Shown: positions 40,699 through 50,388 of the stretch, in pieces
Numbering within the stretch: position 1 is the first letter of the stretch
How the letters are laid out: every line of letters starts with the position of its first letter
DNA from: Ichthyophis bannanicus
Lineage: Eukaryota; Chordata; Amphibia; Gymnophiona; Ichthyophiidae
NCBI GenBank assembly: GCA_033557465.1
Contig: CM066043.1
Coordinates: 82,366,662-82,430,661, forward strand
Length of the DNA: 64,000 nucleotides
Direction: 5' to 3'
Translations under genes and position numbers: made by a program
Notes under the pieces: model-generated
Told to the model about the DNA's origin: nothing
Databases searched by the model: none
The model's input: the letters and a program-made list of their open reading frames with translations, nothing else

Positions 40699-43520
40699 AA
40701 AAATTTAACACAGTATGAGTAAAAATAAGAAAATAAGAAAAACATCAATCCAAAATAATTTAAAGGCATGAGACATTGGGTGGTTGATGTGAACAGCAGT
40801 TTAGCATAGGTGTTGATATTTAGACCTTGCAAACGACTGCGGAATTTTATACTGAGACCCAAGGCCTTTAATAATTGAGTTGGATTGGTTCCTATCGGGT
40901 GAAGATTTAAGCAATATAACTGATTTTTATTTCCTTATGATACCTAGCATTCTATTTGCTCTCTTGGCCTCCGCTGCACACTGGGCAGAGGGTTTGAACA
41001 TGTTATCCACGATGACGCCTAAATCTTTTTCCTGTGTGGTGGTTCTTTCCTAGGTGCATAACTTTGCACTTGTCCACATTAAATTTCATCAGCCATTTGG
41101 ATCTCCAGCTTTCCAATTTATCAAGGTCCTCTTGCAATTTTCAGCAATCCTCATAGGTTTTAACAACTCTGAATAGTTTTGAGTCATCTGCAAATTTGAT
41201 TACCTCACTCGTTATTCCCATTTCCAGATCATTTACGAATATGTTCAAAAGTAGCAGACCCAGCACACATCCCTGAGGTACTCCACTATTCACCTTTCTC
41301 CATTAGGAAAATTGGCCATTTAGCCTCACCCTCTGCTTTCTATCTTTTAACCCGTTCCTGATCTACAATAGTACACTGCCTCCTATCCCATGACTTTTTA
41401 ATTTCACCAAAAGTCTCTCTTGAGGGACGTTGTCAAAGGCTTTCTGAAAATCCAGATACACTATATAAACCAACTCACCTTTGTCTACCTGTTTATTCAC
41501 ACCTTCAAAAAACATAACAGATTAGTAAGACAAGACCTTCCTTGGCTAAGCCATGTTGGCTGTCTCCCATTAAACCATGACTATCTACATGTTCAATAAT
41601 TGTGTTCTTTATAATGATTTCTACCATTTTTCCTGGAACTGACGTCAAGCTCACCAGTCTGTAGTTTCCCAGATCATCCTTGAAACCCTTTTTAAAAATT
41701 GGTGTTATATTGGCCATCCTCCAATCTTCAGGTATTACAGATGATTTTAATGATAGTTCACAGATTACTAATAGTAGGTCTGCAACTCATATTTAAGTTC
41801 TTTCAATACCCTTGAATGTATACCATCCGGTCCCGGTGATTTGCTACTCTTCAGTTTATCAAATAGTTGTAATACATCTTCCGGGTGTATTGCTATTTCT
41901 TTTAATTCTTCTTTAAATACCATTTCAGTCATGAGTAACATCTCTACATCTTCCTCAGTAAAGACCAAAGCAAAGAATCCATTCAGTTTCTCTGCTATGG
42001 CCTTGTCCCTCTTAATGCCTCTTTTATCCCTCTATCATCTAATGGTCCAAATTACTCTCTCACAGGTTTCTTTTTACGAATGTACTTGAAAAAGTCTTTA
42101 TTATGCGTTTTTACTTCCACAGCAAGCTTCTTCTCAAAATCTCTTTTTGCCTGCCTTATCAATGCCTTCAATCTAACTTACCAGTGCTTATGTTGTTTCC
42201 AGTTTTCATCATTTGACTCCTATTTCCATTTCCTGAAAGATGCTTTTTTGGCAACAACAGCTTCTCTGACCTAACCTTTAAATCATGCTGGCAGTTTTTT
42301 GGACTTCTTTCCATTTTTCTTATAGCGTGGAATACAGCTGGTCTGGGCTTCCAAGATAGTATTTTTACACAACATGCATGCTTGATGTAAATCTTTAACC
42401 TTTGCAACTGCTCCTTTTAGATTTTTCTTAACTATTTTCCTCAATTTATCATAGTCTCCCTTTTGAAAGTTAAAAGTACTATGGATTTCCTTGCCATCCC
42501 TCCTCCATGAATTAAATCAAACATGATCATGCTATGATCACTATTGCCAAGAGGACTCAACAGCCTTATGTCTTGCACCAGATCTTGTGTTTCACTAAGG
42601 ACTAGGTCCAAAATGGCTTCCCCTCTTGTCGGTTCATGAACCAGCTGCTCCAAGAAGCAGTCATTTATTTCATCTAGAAACTTTATCTCCCTAGCATGTC
42701 CTGCTGTGATACTGCCCCAGTTGATACCAGGTTAATTGAAGTCACTCATTATTATTACTGTGCTCTAACTTTTGTTAGCTTCCCTATTTCTTTGAGCATT
42801 TCATCATCCATTTGTTCATTCTGGCCAGGTGGCCGATAGTACACCCTCACTGACACTGTCTTCCCTTTCCCCTTTTTACATGGAACTTCAATCCATAAAG
42901 TTTCGACAGTGTATTTTGTTTCCTGCAAAACTTTAATCCTTTGTAACTCAATGCCCTCTCTAACATAGAGTGCAACCCCTCCACCAATTTGATCTGCTCT
43001 ATCATTACGATATAGCTTGTACCCCAGTATCACAGTATCCCAATGGTTGTCTTCCTTCCACCATGTCTCTGAGATACCAATGATATCTAACCTCTCATTT
43101 AGTGCTATATATTTTAACTCGCCCATCTTATGTTTTAGAATTCTTGCATTTGCATACAAGCATTTTAGAGGCTGTATTTAGTGATGTTAATCTGGCTATC
43201 GGTAGGCAGGGGTAATTTGGAATCTTTAAGCTCTGTCTGCTCTGTACTCAAGGGCATTTGGGCTACTTTTGCCTTTATTGGAATCTCTCTGCTGATATGC
43301 TCTAACTTCAATATTTTGCTAGTATCCTTCAAAGATACATTATTCCAAACCATGAGCTCTTGGGTGACTGTCGGCTTTCCCCTATTATCTAGTTTAAAAG
43401 CTGCTGTATCTCCTTTTTAAAGGTTAATGCCAGCAGCCTGCTTTCATCCTGGTTAAGGTGGAGCCCATCCCTTCGGAAGAGCCCTCCTTTCCCCAGAATG
43501 TTCCCCAGTTCCTAACAAAT

Positions 43521-44304
43521 TCAAAACCCTCTTCCTTGCACCATCGTCTCATCCAAACATTGAGAATGGAGCACTACCTGCCTTTTGGGTCCTGCACATG
43601 GAATAGGAAGCATTTCAGAGAATGCTACCCTGGAAGTTCTGGATTTCAACTTCCTATCTAAAAGCCTAAATTTAGCCTCCAGAACCTCCCCACCATACTT
43701 TCCTATGTCCTTGGTACAAATGTGTACCAAGACAGAAGACTCCTCCCCAGCACTATCTAAGACCTTGTCTAGGTGGTGCATGAGGTCTGCTACTTTCGCA
43801 CCAGGCAGGCATGTTACCAGGCGATTCTCGTGTCCACCAGCCACCCAGCTATCAACATGCCTAATGATCGAATCCCCAACTATAACAGCAGTCCTAATCC
43901 TTCCCTCATGGGGACATGGCCCTGGATAAACCTCCTCAGTGCGAGAGGTTTTTACATCACCTGGAGGACAGGTCATAGCTACAGAATCACTTCCTGCCAT
44001 ACCAGGGTGATGCTCTTCTGTCACGTGACCTCTCTCCTCCATGGCAACAGAAATGCTGCCAGACTGGAGTTGGGACTTCAGTACTACATCCCTGTAAGTC
44101 TCATCTATGTACCTCTGTCTTCCTTATGTCCACCAAGTCTGCTACTCTAGCCTCCAGAGATCGGACTCCTTCTCTGAGAGCAAAGAGCTCCTTGTATGTA
44201 GTGCACACGTAAATCCCCTCAGCAAATGGGAGAAAATCATACATGTGACACTCAATGCAAAAGACTTGAAAGCCCCCATCTTTCTGCTGGACTGCTGTCT
44301 GCAT
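43521..44304 (-). pseudogene. CR1 ORF1 with degenerate SGNH esterase domain
   Basis: From 44304 the N-terminus has a Cys-rich motif (CIECHMYDFLPF, then YVCTTYKEL) and a coiled coil (ALREGVRSLEARVADL). After a shift near 44100, 44042-43521 carries an SGNH hydrolase: block I VGDSIIRHVD with the Ser nucleophile, and block III as HICTKDIGKYG, where the usual GTND has become CTKD. Such esterase-type ORF1 proteins are known from CR1 elements. The protein is broken. Confidence 0.75.
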
Positions 44305-44520
44305 TTTAGTTTTAAGGTTTTGTTTAGGTATTTAACCCTGGGAGTACCAAAAGTGACCCCATTGCAAGTTTCACAACGCGTATCTCGGAAACCAGCTGTT
44401 CAAGAATGCAATCTTTTTATGACTTTTCACATGTCAATATTCTCTTTATATTGCACCATGAGAGGAATAATTTTCATCCGCTAGATGACGCTAGTGATGA
44501 ATTGCAGCACAGAGTACAAG

Positions 44521-44540
44521 TGGGGTCATTTTTGACCCCA
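44521..44540. promoter_or_regulatory. Subterminal palindrome of piggyBac, left
   Basis: TGGGGTCA and TGACCCCA arms are separated by TTTT, 185 bp inside the left end. A matching copy is near the right end. Such subterminal repeats often bind transposase; each half also resembles a nuclear-receptor half site, which may be chance. Confidence 0.5.
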
Positions 44541-45222
44541 GTTGCTTACGTCCGGTTTGGATCGTGAAACTATTTGCAGTTTTGTGAATTTTTTGATCTG
44601 ACAAAGATATTTATCATTAATTATGTATCATTTATTTTTTGTACTCTTATTTTATGAAAATTACACATTTTCTGTAATTGATATCATACGTTCTCTCATT
44701 ATTTCCAATGAAATCTAAAGGCTTTCAGCTCGTTCATCACGATTATTGTACACCTACAGTAAAATTGTTTTGCGTTTTATTCAACTTTATCTTTATTTAT
44801 TTATTATAGATTATTGTTTATGAAGTCAAAACGAAAGTATTCAGCTGCCTAAGTAAGAGAAATATTGCAACGAGATGCTGACAGTGATGGCTCTGAGTCG
44901 TCTGATGATGCAGCATATTCAGCAAGCGAAGAAGCATATCAGCCAAGTTCGGGCGATAAATCTGATGATGACAATTATTATTATTTTTTTTTTTTGAAAA
45001 CTTTATTTATCATTTTCATAACACTACAGTACACCATACAAAACATTTGAAAATGGATTAGACAGAATTAATAGACAGATCCAGACAGGTTCATGTCCAC
45101 TCTTCAGTGCACGAACATCGGAGTTATAATGAAAAGAGAAGGGGGGGTGGGTTGACCGCTTGTGTCCCACCGCCTAACCCAATATATAGTATCTACAGTG
45201 ACTATTTCGTGACAGGACTGTC

Positions 45223-48200
45223 TCATTTGTGTAGCAATCTTCTGAAGGCAGGATTCTGCTGAACATAAGCTATCTCACAGGTTCGATGATAACACACCAG
45301 ATTCCACCAGTATTCCACTCTTAAGTCACCGAAAGACTTCCAATGACTCATGATGGCCTTCAGCGCTAAACTCAGCAGGAGATCAAACAAGGCATGATGC
45401 TGCTTTTGGAGGCCAGGTACCTCCGCCATAGATTTGTAGATGACAACCCGATAGGATAGGGGCGTTTCTATCCCAACCAGTCGTTGTATTCGCCGCCATA
45501 CTCCTCGCCAGTACAGGAGTAAATGTGGACAATAATAGAGCATGTGTGCTAAGGTCCCTACTTCATGTCTACAGGACCAGCAGCGATCGTCCTTCGGATC
45601 TTGCCACTTGGAAATCTTGACTGGGGTCAGATATGCGCGATGCGCTAGAAAAAACAGCATCTGCATAAGGGAGGCTGATCGAGATATCTGGATCTGGGAT
45701 CCCCAAAAGGAAGTCCAAATTGCCGAGGTCGCAAGAGGTCCCGCTTCAGTCTCCCATGCCAATCGTGCCCCGCTTGGGCTTCGTCCGTCCGCCGATCGAA
45801 GGAGGTCTACCAGCTGCGATATTTGCCCTGACCCTGTCCGGAGTTCTTGGATCCGGAGGTATGACGAGCGCCCACTGACTACATGAAGGGGAGTGACTCC
45901 TGCCTTACTCAAACAGTGCCGCAGTTGGCCCCATTGGAAGAAGCATTTGTAGGGAAGTTGAAATTCGTGTTGTAGTTCCGCAAAAGTTTTGTATCTCTGT
46001 CCCCTGAGTAATTGACCCAGGCTTAAAATACCGTGACGTATCCAAGTGGTCCAGGCGAAGCAAGTCCCACCTATTTTAAATCGCTGATTAAGCCACAGTG
46101 AGGTGGCGTCCGTGAAGGCTGGCTCCTCTCCCAGTAGAGGTAACACCAAATTAAAGGCTCGTTGTGTTGCTTGGTGGATCATATCCTGCGTCTGCGGATA
46201 TGGAGGTGCCGACGCAACCCCAATTCGGTAACGTAAGGGGAGAGGATCACTCACCTTCGATTCCACTGAGAGCCAACTGGGAACTCCTGGGGTATCTGGC
46301 TCCTCTGCCCACCAGGAGCCTTGTTTAGCTATGGCTGCAACATGGTACCAGTAGAAGTCCGGAAAACTAACACCCCCTTGTTTCTTGGGAAGCTTTAGTT
46401 TCCATGCTGCGATACGTGGTGTTTTCTTCGCCCATAAGAACGCCAGCAGCTTTCTCTCTAAATCCTGGTAGAATTTCTTGTCGAAGAGTATCGGGATCAT
46501 GCTGAGGGTATACGTGATCTTGGGCATTACGACCATTTTGATGGTTTCTAAGCGACCCCACCACATCAGGTTTAGTAGTGTCCATTTAGCCACACATTCT
46601 TGCAAGATCTGGGCACATCTATCCACATTAAGCGAGATGGTGTCTGCCAGAGTCGTGCCATACGTGACTCCCAAGTATTTAAAGGACGACTTTTCCACCT
46701 GAAAGGAGTACCTCCGTAGCTCTTCTTCGGAGACTGCAGATGTGAGAGGTATGATTGTAGTCTTGTCCAAATTTAACTTGTACCCCGAAATGCAAGCATA
46801 TTCCTCAATTATCTTCAAGATGGCGTTCACCGAATTTACATCTAGGAACAGTAGAAGGTCGTCGGCGTAGGCCGACAATTTACAATGATAACCTTCCAGC
46901 GGCATTCCCACAACATTAGACGCCTGGCAAATTTTAAGGATCAAAGGCTCCAAGGCTATATTAAATAGCAAAGGTGACAAAGGACAGCCCTGTCTAGTAC
47001 CTCTGGTGAGGAGGAATTCCCGGGAAGTGATATTGTTCGCTGCCACTCGAGCCACCGGTTTAGTGTATAGCAGTTGTATGCTCTTCAAGAAGTTATCAGG
47101 GACCCCCACCCAGAGCATGGCTCGGAAGAGATAGGAGAATTCGACCCTGTCGAATGCTTTTTCTGCATCCAGTGCGAGGCCCACCAAAGGCTGGTCTACT
47201 TGCTGTGCCTTACGAAGAACGTGGGCCAACATACGGCCGTTATCTGTCGTGGATCTTCCGGGCATAAAGCCACATTGGTCCGGGTGGATAAGGGACTCCA
47301 TTACCTTAGATAATCGGTTGGCTAGGATCTTGGCGTATATTTTATAATCTGAATTTAATAGTGAGATAGGTCTGTAGTTCTCCACCTTCTCCGGATCTCT
47401 CCCTGGTTTAGAGTGTATTACTATCGTAGCGGCTGCCAACGCACCTACAGCAGGACACTCCTCCTTCACCCCCGAGTAATATAGTAATAGTTCCGGTGTC
47501 AGCTGATCAATGAAGGCTTCGTAGAATTCTACTGGCAGACCATCTGGACCACTTGCTTTCCCTTTAGCCAGCTGATTAAGTGCCTTATGAAGCTCCTTAC
47601 AGGTGACGTCGGCTGCCAGAAACTGCTGCTGCGCTTCCGTTAGCCGGGGACCTTCTATTGTGGAGACGAAAGTTGAGAAAGCCGATTCATCACAGGAGAC
47701 CTCAGATTGGTATAACTTGGTATAGAAGGTTTCACAAAGTGTTAGAATCTCATCATCTGAGCATTTCAATCCTCCACTCGAGTCTTTTAATACCGCAATC
47801 CTGGTCACCGCTCGCTTCGTCTTCAACATATTCGCTAGGAGCGAACTCGCCCGGTTGCTATCATGGTAACATCTCCCTTGCTGGACTTTAATTGAAGCAC
47901 TGACTTCTGCTTGCAAAAGCGTATTATACTGAAACCTAAGCTTCTGCAGCCGGACAAGGACTGTCGGGTCTGCCCAGCGGGCCAGGAGTCGTTCGCCCGC
48001 TCGAATTTCAACTTCCAGCGCCTTCCTCCTCTGTGCCGCTGAATGCCGCTGCCGAATTTTGTAAGCAGTCATATGTCCTCGCATGTTGGCTTTGTAGGCC
48101 TCCCACCAGGCCCATGTAGAAGTGTCCCCATAATGGTTAACTTCGAAGTATTCAGTGGTGGCCGCCTTCATACTAGTGCGGAATTCATCATCCGTTAACC

Positions 48201-48999
48201 ATTGCTTCTCAAAGAAAAACCGTTTCGAGGGACTCTTTTCTGGGCCCACGGTGAGGTCCATGAGGACCGCTGAGTGATCGGAGACTGTCATGGGGAGTAT
48301 TTTTATACCTAGGATCTGAGGTATTAGCGTCTTCGAGGTTAGAAAATAGTCAATGCGAGTTTGCGAGTTGTGCGGTAGTGAGTAGAAGGAATATTCCCTG
48401 CCATTGGGGAAGAGCAACCTCCAAGGATCGAGGAGTCCCAGCAGTTCTTCCATGTTCTGCAGCTCCTTTGAGGAGCGTGGCTTATGTTGTGGTTTGTAGG
48501 GAGTCCTGTCTAAGAGCGGGTCTGGTATGAGATTAAAGTCTCCCCCCAGGATAATTCTGGAGGACCCGGTACTTAGGAGCTCCTGAGCTACCTGAATAAA
48601 GAATTGTGGATCATCTGTAGTGGGACCATATAATGTCATAAAGGTGTAAGGATCTCCACTTAGAGTGGCTGTCATCTTGGCCCAGCGGCCTGCGGGGTCA
48701 ATTTTTGTCTCCTTGACTTCTACCTGGAGGGTCTTCCAAGCTAGTATAATGACCCCGCCCTTCCTCCTCAGGGCTGGTGCAGAAAGTATATTCATATAGG
48801 TCTTATCTGCCACTTTATAGGATTCTGTGAGTGACAGGTGGGTCTCTTGCAGATATATAACGTCTGCACTTTGATGGCTACAGTAAGTCAAGATTTTCTT
48901 CCTTTTGGCAGGATTGGAGATACCTTTGACATTCAGGGACAGTATTCGCACCCGGGAATTAGCCATATTTAGCCTTGTCATGGGATTGGAGGGGGACAT
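45223..48999 (-). CDS. L1 ORF2 protein: endonuclease and reverse transcriptase, intact
   Basis: ORF2p nicks target DNA and copies the L1 RNA from the nick. The APE endonuclease shows LNVKGISNP, YLQETH (catalytic Glu), YGPTTDD, GGDFNLIPDP and TVSDHSAVLMD (catalytic Asp-His). RT motifs include the Z-like RQRHSAAQRRK segment, GPDGLPVEFYEA, NYRPISLLNSDYKIYAKILA, LALDAEKAFDRVE (first Asp), TRGTRQGCPLSPLLFNIALE and SAYADDLLLFL. The C-terminus has the Cys-rich CWSCRHEVGTLAHMLYYCP. The length of 1258 aa is normal for L1. A start at MANSRVRILSLN, about 11 codons downstream, is equally plausible. Confidence 0.95.
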   Translation of the reverse strand: MSPSNPMTRLNMANSRVRILSLNVKGISNPAKRKKILTYCSHQSADVIYLQETHLSLTESYKVADKTYMNILSAPALRRKGGVIILAWKTLQVEVKETKIDPAGRWAKMTATLSGDPYTFMTLYGPTTDDPQFFIQVAQELLSTGSSRIILGGDFNLIPDPLLDRTPYKPQHKPRSSKELQNMEELLGLLDPWRLLFPNGREYSFYSLPHNSQTRIDYFLTSKTLIPQILGIKILPMTVSDHSAVLMDLTVGPEKSPSKRFFFEKQWLTDDEFRTSMKAATTEYFEVNHYGDTSTWAWWEAYKANMRGHMTAYKIRQRHSAAQRRKALEVEIRAGERLLARWADPTVLVRLQKLRFQYNTLLQAEVSASIKVQQGRCYHDSNRASSLLANMLKTKRAVTRIAVLKDSSGGLKCSDDEILTLCETFYTKLYQSEVSCDESAFSTFVSTIEGPRLTEAQQQFLAADVTCKELHKALNQLAKGKASGPDGLPVEFYEAFIDQLTPELLLYYSGVKEECPAVGALAAATIVIHSKPGRDPEKVENYRPISLLNSDYKIYAKILANRLSKVMESLIHPDQCGFMPGRSTTDNGRMLAHVLRKAQQVDQPLVGLALDAEKAFDRVEFSYLFRAMLWVGVPDNFLKSIQLLYTKPVARVAANNITSREFLLTRGTRQGCPLSPLLFNIALEPLILKICQASNVVGMPLEGYHCKLSAYADDLLLFLDVNSVNAILKIIEEYACISGYKLNLDKTTIIPLTSAVSEEELRRYSFQVEKSSFKYLGVTYGTTLADTISLNVDRCAQILQECVAKWTLLNLMWWGRLETIKMVVMPKITYTLSMIPILFDKKFYQDLERKLLAFLWAKKTPRIAAWKLKLPKKQGGVSFPDFYWYHVAAIAKQGSWWAEEPDTPGVPSWLSVESKVSDPLPLRYRIGVASAPPYPQTQDMIHQATQRAFNLVLPLLGEEPAFTDATSLWLNQRFKIGGTCFAWTTWIRHGILSLGQLLRGQRYKTFAELQHEFQLPYKCFFQWGQLRHCLSKAGVTPLHVVSGRSSYLRIQELRTGSGQISQLVDLLRSADGRSPSGARLAWETEAGPLATSAIWTSFWGSQIQISRSASLMQMLFFLAHRAYLTPVKISKWQDPKDDRCWSCRHEVGTLAHMLYYCPHLLLYWRGVWRRIQRLVGIETPLSYRVVIYKSMAEVPGLQKQHHALFDLLLSLALKAIMSHWKSFGDLRVEYWWNLVCYHRTCEIAYVQQNPAFRRLLHK

Positions 49000-49403
49000 T
49001 CGCGGTCAACCACCCCGAGAGCAGGGAATACACTATTATAACATTAACATATACATAACCTGGCTGCAACCAGCCATAAACTACTTTAGCTTGTATGGTG
49101 GAGTCCCAACCGCCCACCAGGCCCAAACTTACCCCCTCCCAGCATTAGAATCTGGTAACATAGCATGTATTGTATGCAGATAGTGAGGCAGACAGTGAAA
49201 TCTCGTCAATTAAAACATACAGCCCTTATGCATTTAACCAACAAGCAGGTGCGCATTGACTTCAACATGCAAACTTATTGTCCCAGAATTTATCCTTGTC
49301 GAACTTAAGGAGCTGGAGTGATCAGCCCAGCTCTCCCTCTGAGTCGCGATGCCCCCGGAGTAGCGCGGTGACTTAACTGTAAGAGCAGATGATCTTTTCC
49401 GCT

Positions 49404-50261
49404 TCAGGATCCGACCTCCAACCGGGCCCGTTCTCGGAGAAAAGCGCGGAGAGCGTGGCCCTCCGTAAAGCTTTGGGTGTGATTGTCTAGAGTCACCCGC
49501 ATGTTTGCGGGGTAAAAGAGACCAAATCGTGCTTGCGATTGCAGCAAGAGAGGCCGGCAGGCCAGGAGATCTTTGCGTCGCTGGGCCGTCTGCTTACTTA
49601 GGTCAGGAAAAAAGGAAATTTTGTGACCATCCAATTGTACGGGCTGTCGCAGCTTTGCCGCTTGCATTATCTGTTTTACATGTTGGTAGCGAAGCGCTTT
49701 AACTACCAAAGGGCGAGGTCGCGGGGTCTGAGCTGAGGGGTGCGACGGCACGCGATGGGCCTGCTCCAGTTCCAGGGGCCTCGCAAAGGTTAGTCCCAGT
49801 AGATCTGGTATGAGCTGCTCAAGGTAGCTTACAGGGTCGGAGCCTTCCCGGCCTTCAGGTACTCCCAGGATTCGGATGTTACTTCTCCTGGCCCTATTGG
49901 AGTGATCTTCCAGAAGAGTTTCTAGGGCTGTTACCCTCTTCGCCAGCGGGCCGACCTGCGCAGTCTCTGCAGAATGCTTCTCCACCTTCGCTTCAACCTC
50001 TGTCAAGCGCTTAGTCATGTCACTGAGATGGTCTTTAACTTCCCTCAGGTCTTCTAGTACCGATGCTAAGGTCCCTGAGTTAGTAGTTACAAGCGTTTTC
50101 ACTTCCCGGAGCTCCTGTAGGATTTCTCGCAACCCGTCCGCTGCAATTTTGTCAGGCGCCATTTTCTGTGGGGACATGAGCTCCTGTTTTGCCCTCTTGT
50201 TGGACTGCCCTGCCGTCTGTTGGAAATCTAATTTAGCCGGTTTTAGGGCAGTCATGTTCAT
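49404..50261 (-). CDS. L1 ORF1 protein, RNA-binding, intact (285 aa)
   Basis: ORF1p forms trimers that coat L1 RNA and act as nucleic-acid chaperone. The sequence has a basic N-terminus (to about residue 45), a coiled coil of heptads (LREILQELREVKTLVT through VTALETLLEDHS, about 44-120), an RRM starting NRARRSNIRILGVPEG, and a C-terminal domain with ALRYQHVKQIMQAAK, ISFFPDLSKQTAQRRKD and TFPANMRV-like FYPANMRV. This is the transposase_22 layout. No stop or frameshift. It lies 404 bp upstream of ORF2. Confidence 0.92.
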   Translation of the reverse strand: MNMTALKPAKLDFQQTAGQSNKRAKQELMSPQKMAPDKIAADGLREILQELREVKTLVTTNSGTLASVLEDLREVKDHLSDMTKRLTEVEAKVEKHSAETAQVGPLAKRVTALETLLEDHSNRARRSNIRILGVPEGREGSDPVSYLEQLIPDLLGLTFARPLELEQAHRVPSHPSAQTPRPRPLVVKALRYQHVKQIMQAAKLRQPVQLDGHKISFFPDLSKQTAQRRKDLLACRPLLLQSQARFGLFYPANMRVTLDNHTQSFTEGHALRAFLRERARLEVGS

Positions 50262-50340
50262 CGGTTTGTTACCTCCACTAGGCTAGTTTCAATGGCACCC
50301 GGAGCCTTTATTCTGCTTAGGATTTTGCAATGCTGGGAAG

Positions 50341-50388
50341 GAGCAAACGATCTATGCGGCCATCTTCTACCGCGGCAGACTCCGCCCC
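50341..50388 (-). promoter_or_regulatory. L1 5' end with YY1-type motif
   Basis: The minus strand begins GGGGCGGAGTCTGCCGCGGT and then AGAAGATGGCCGC. AAGATGGC is the YY1 core seen at the same place in many vertebrate L1 5' UTRs, where it sets the start site. Presence at the very 5' end supports a full-length insertion. Confidence 0.65.

Larger units (their letters stand above)
38784..40929 (+). mobile_element. Penelope-like element with inverted truncated copy, RT lost
   Basis: Flanked by direct repeats TTTCCTTATGATACC (38769-38783 and 40930-40944), present once in uninterrupted CR1 copies (inverse at 28550), so this is the target duplication. A plus-strand unit (39536-40929) starts with a terminal-repeat-like segment (39536-39722), carries an ORF, and ends with the same segment (40790-40929). 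A 5'-truncated copy in inverse orientation (38784-39535) precedes it. Partial copies and terminal repeats in direct or inverted order are the hallmark of Penelope elements. Neither unit contains RT or a GIY-YIG domain. Confidence 0.7.
38270..43159 (-). pseudogene. CR1 ORF2: APE endonuclease and RT, broken
   Basis: The endonuclease opens near 43159 with MYANARILKHKMGELK, GISETWW (catalytic Glu), NDRADQIGGGVALYVREGI and VRVYYRPPG, and continues at 42653-42441 with GNSDHS. RT pieces include NYRLVSLTSVPGKMVE (about 41640) and WRSKWLMKFNVDKC-like sequence near 41075, with stops and shifts. The Penelope insertion separates the last part, where FFTHLVIKLWILLPVDVVKT (38380-38330) is near the C-terminus. 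Confidence 0.75.
44979..50388 (-). mobile_element. Full-length L1 LINE with both ORFs open
   Basis: A perfect 16-bp target duplication, TGATGATGACAATTAT, lies at 44963-44978 and 50389-50404. The minus-strand order is a short 5' UTR (50388-50262), ORF1 (285 codons), a 404-bp spacer, ORF2 (1258 codons), and a 3' end with AATAAA near 45003-45010 and a tail of twelve A plus TAATA units. No stop or shift is seen in either ORF. It interrupts the piggyBac N-terminus. The perfect duplication and open frames mark it as the youngest insertion dated here. Confidence 0.9.

Noticed and set aside
39536..40929. Hammerhead ribozyme in the Penelope terminal repeats
   Set aside because: Penelope terminal repeats often carry one. 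I looked for CTGATGA followed by GAAA with pairing stems on both strands. The only CTGATGAG (minus strand near 40560) lies in coding sequence and lacks the GAAA partner.
43165..43353. Host peptide frame upstream of the CR1 endonuclease
   Set aside because: It lies between CR1 ORF1 and ORF2 in the same orientation and is best read as CR1 spacer or degraded ORF2 start.
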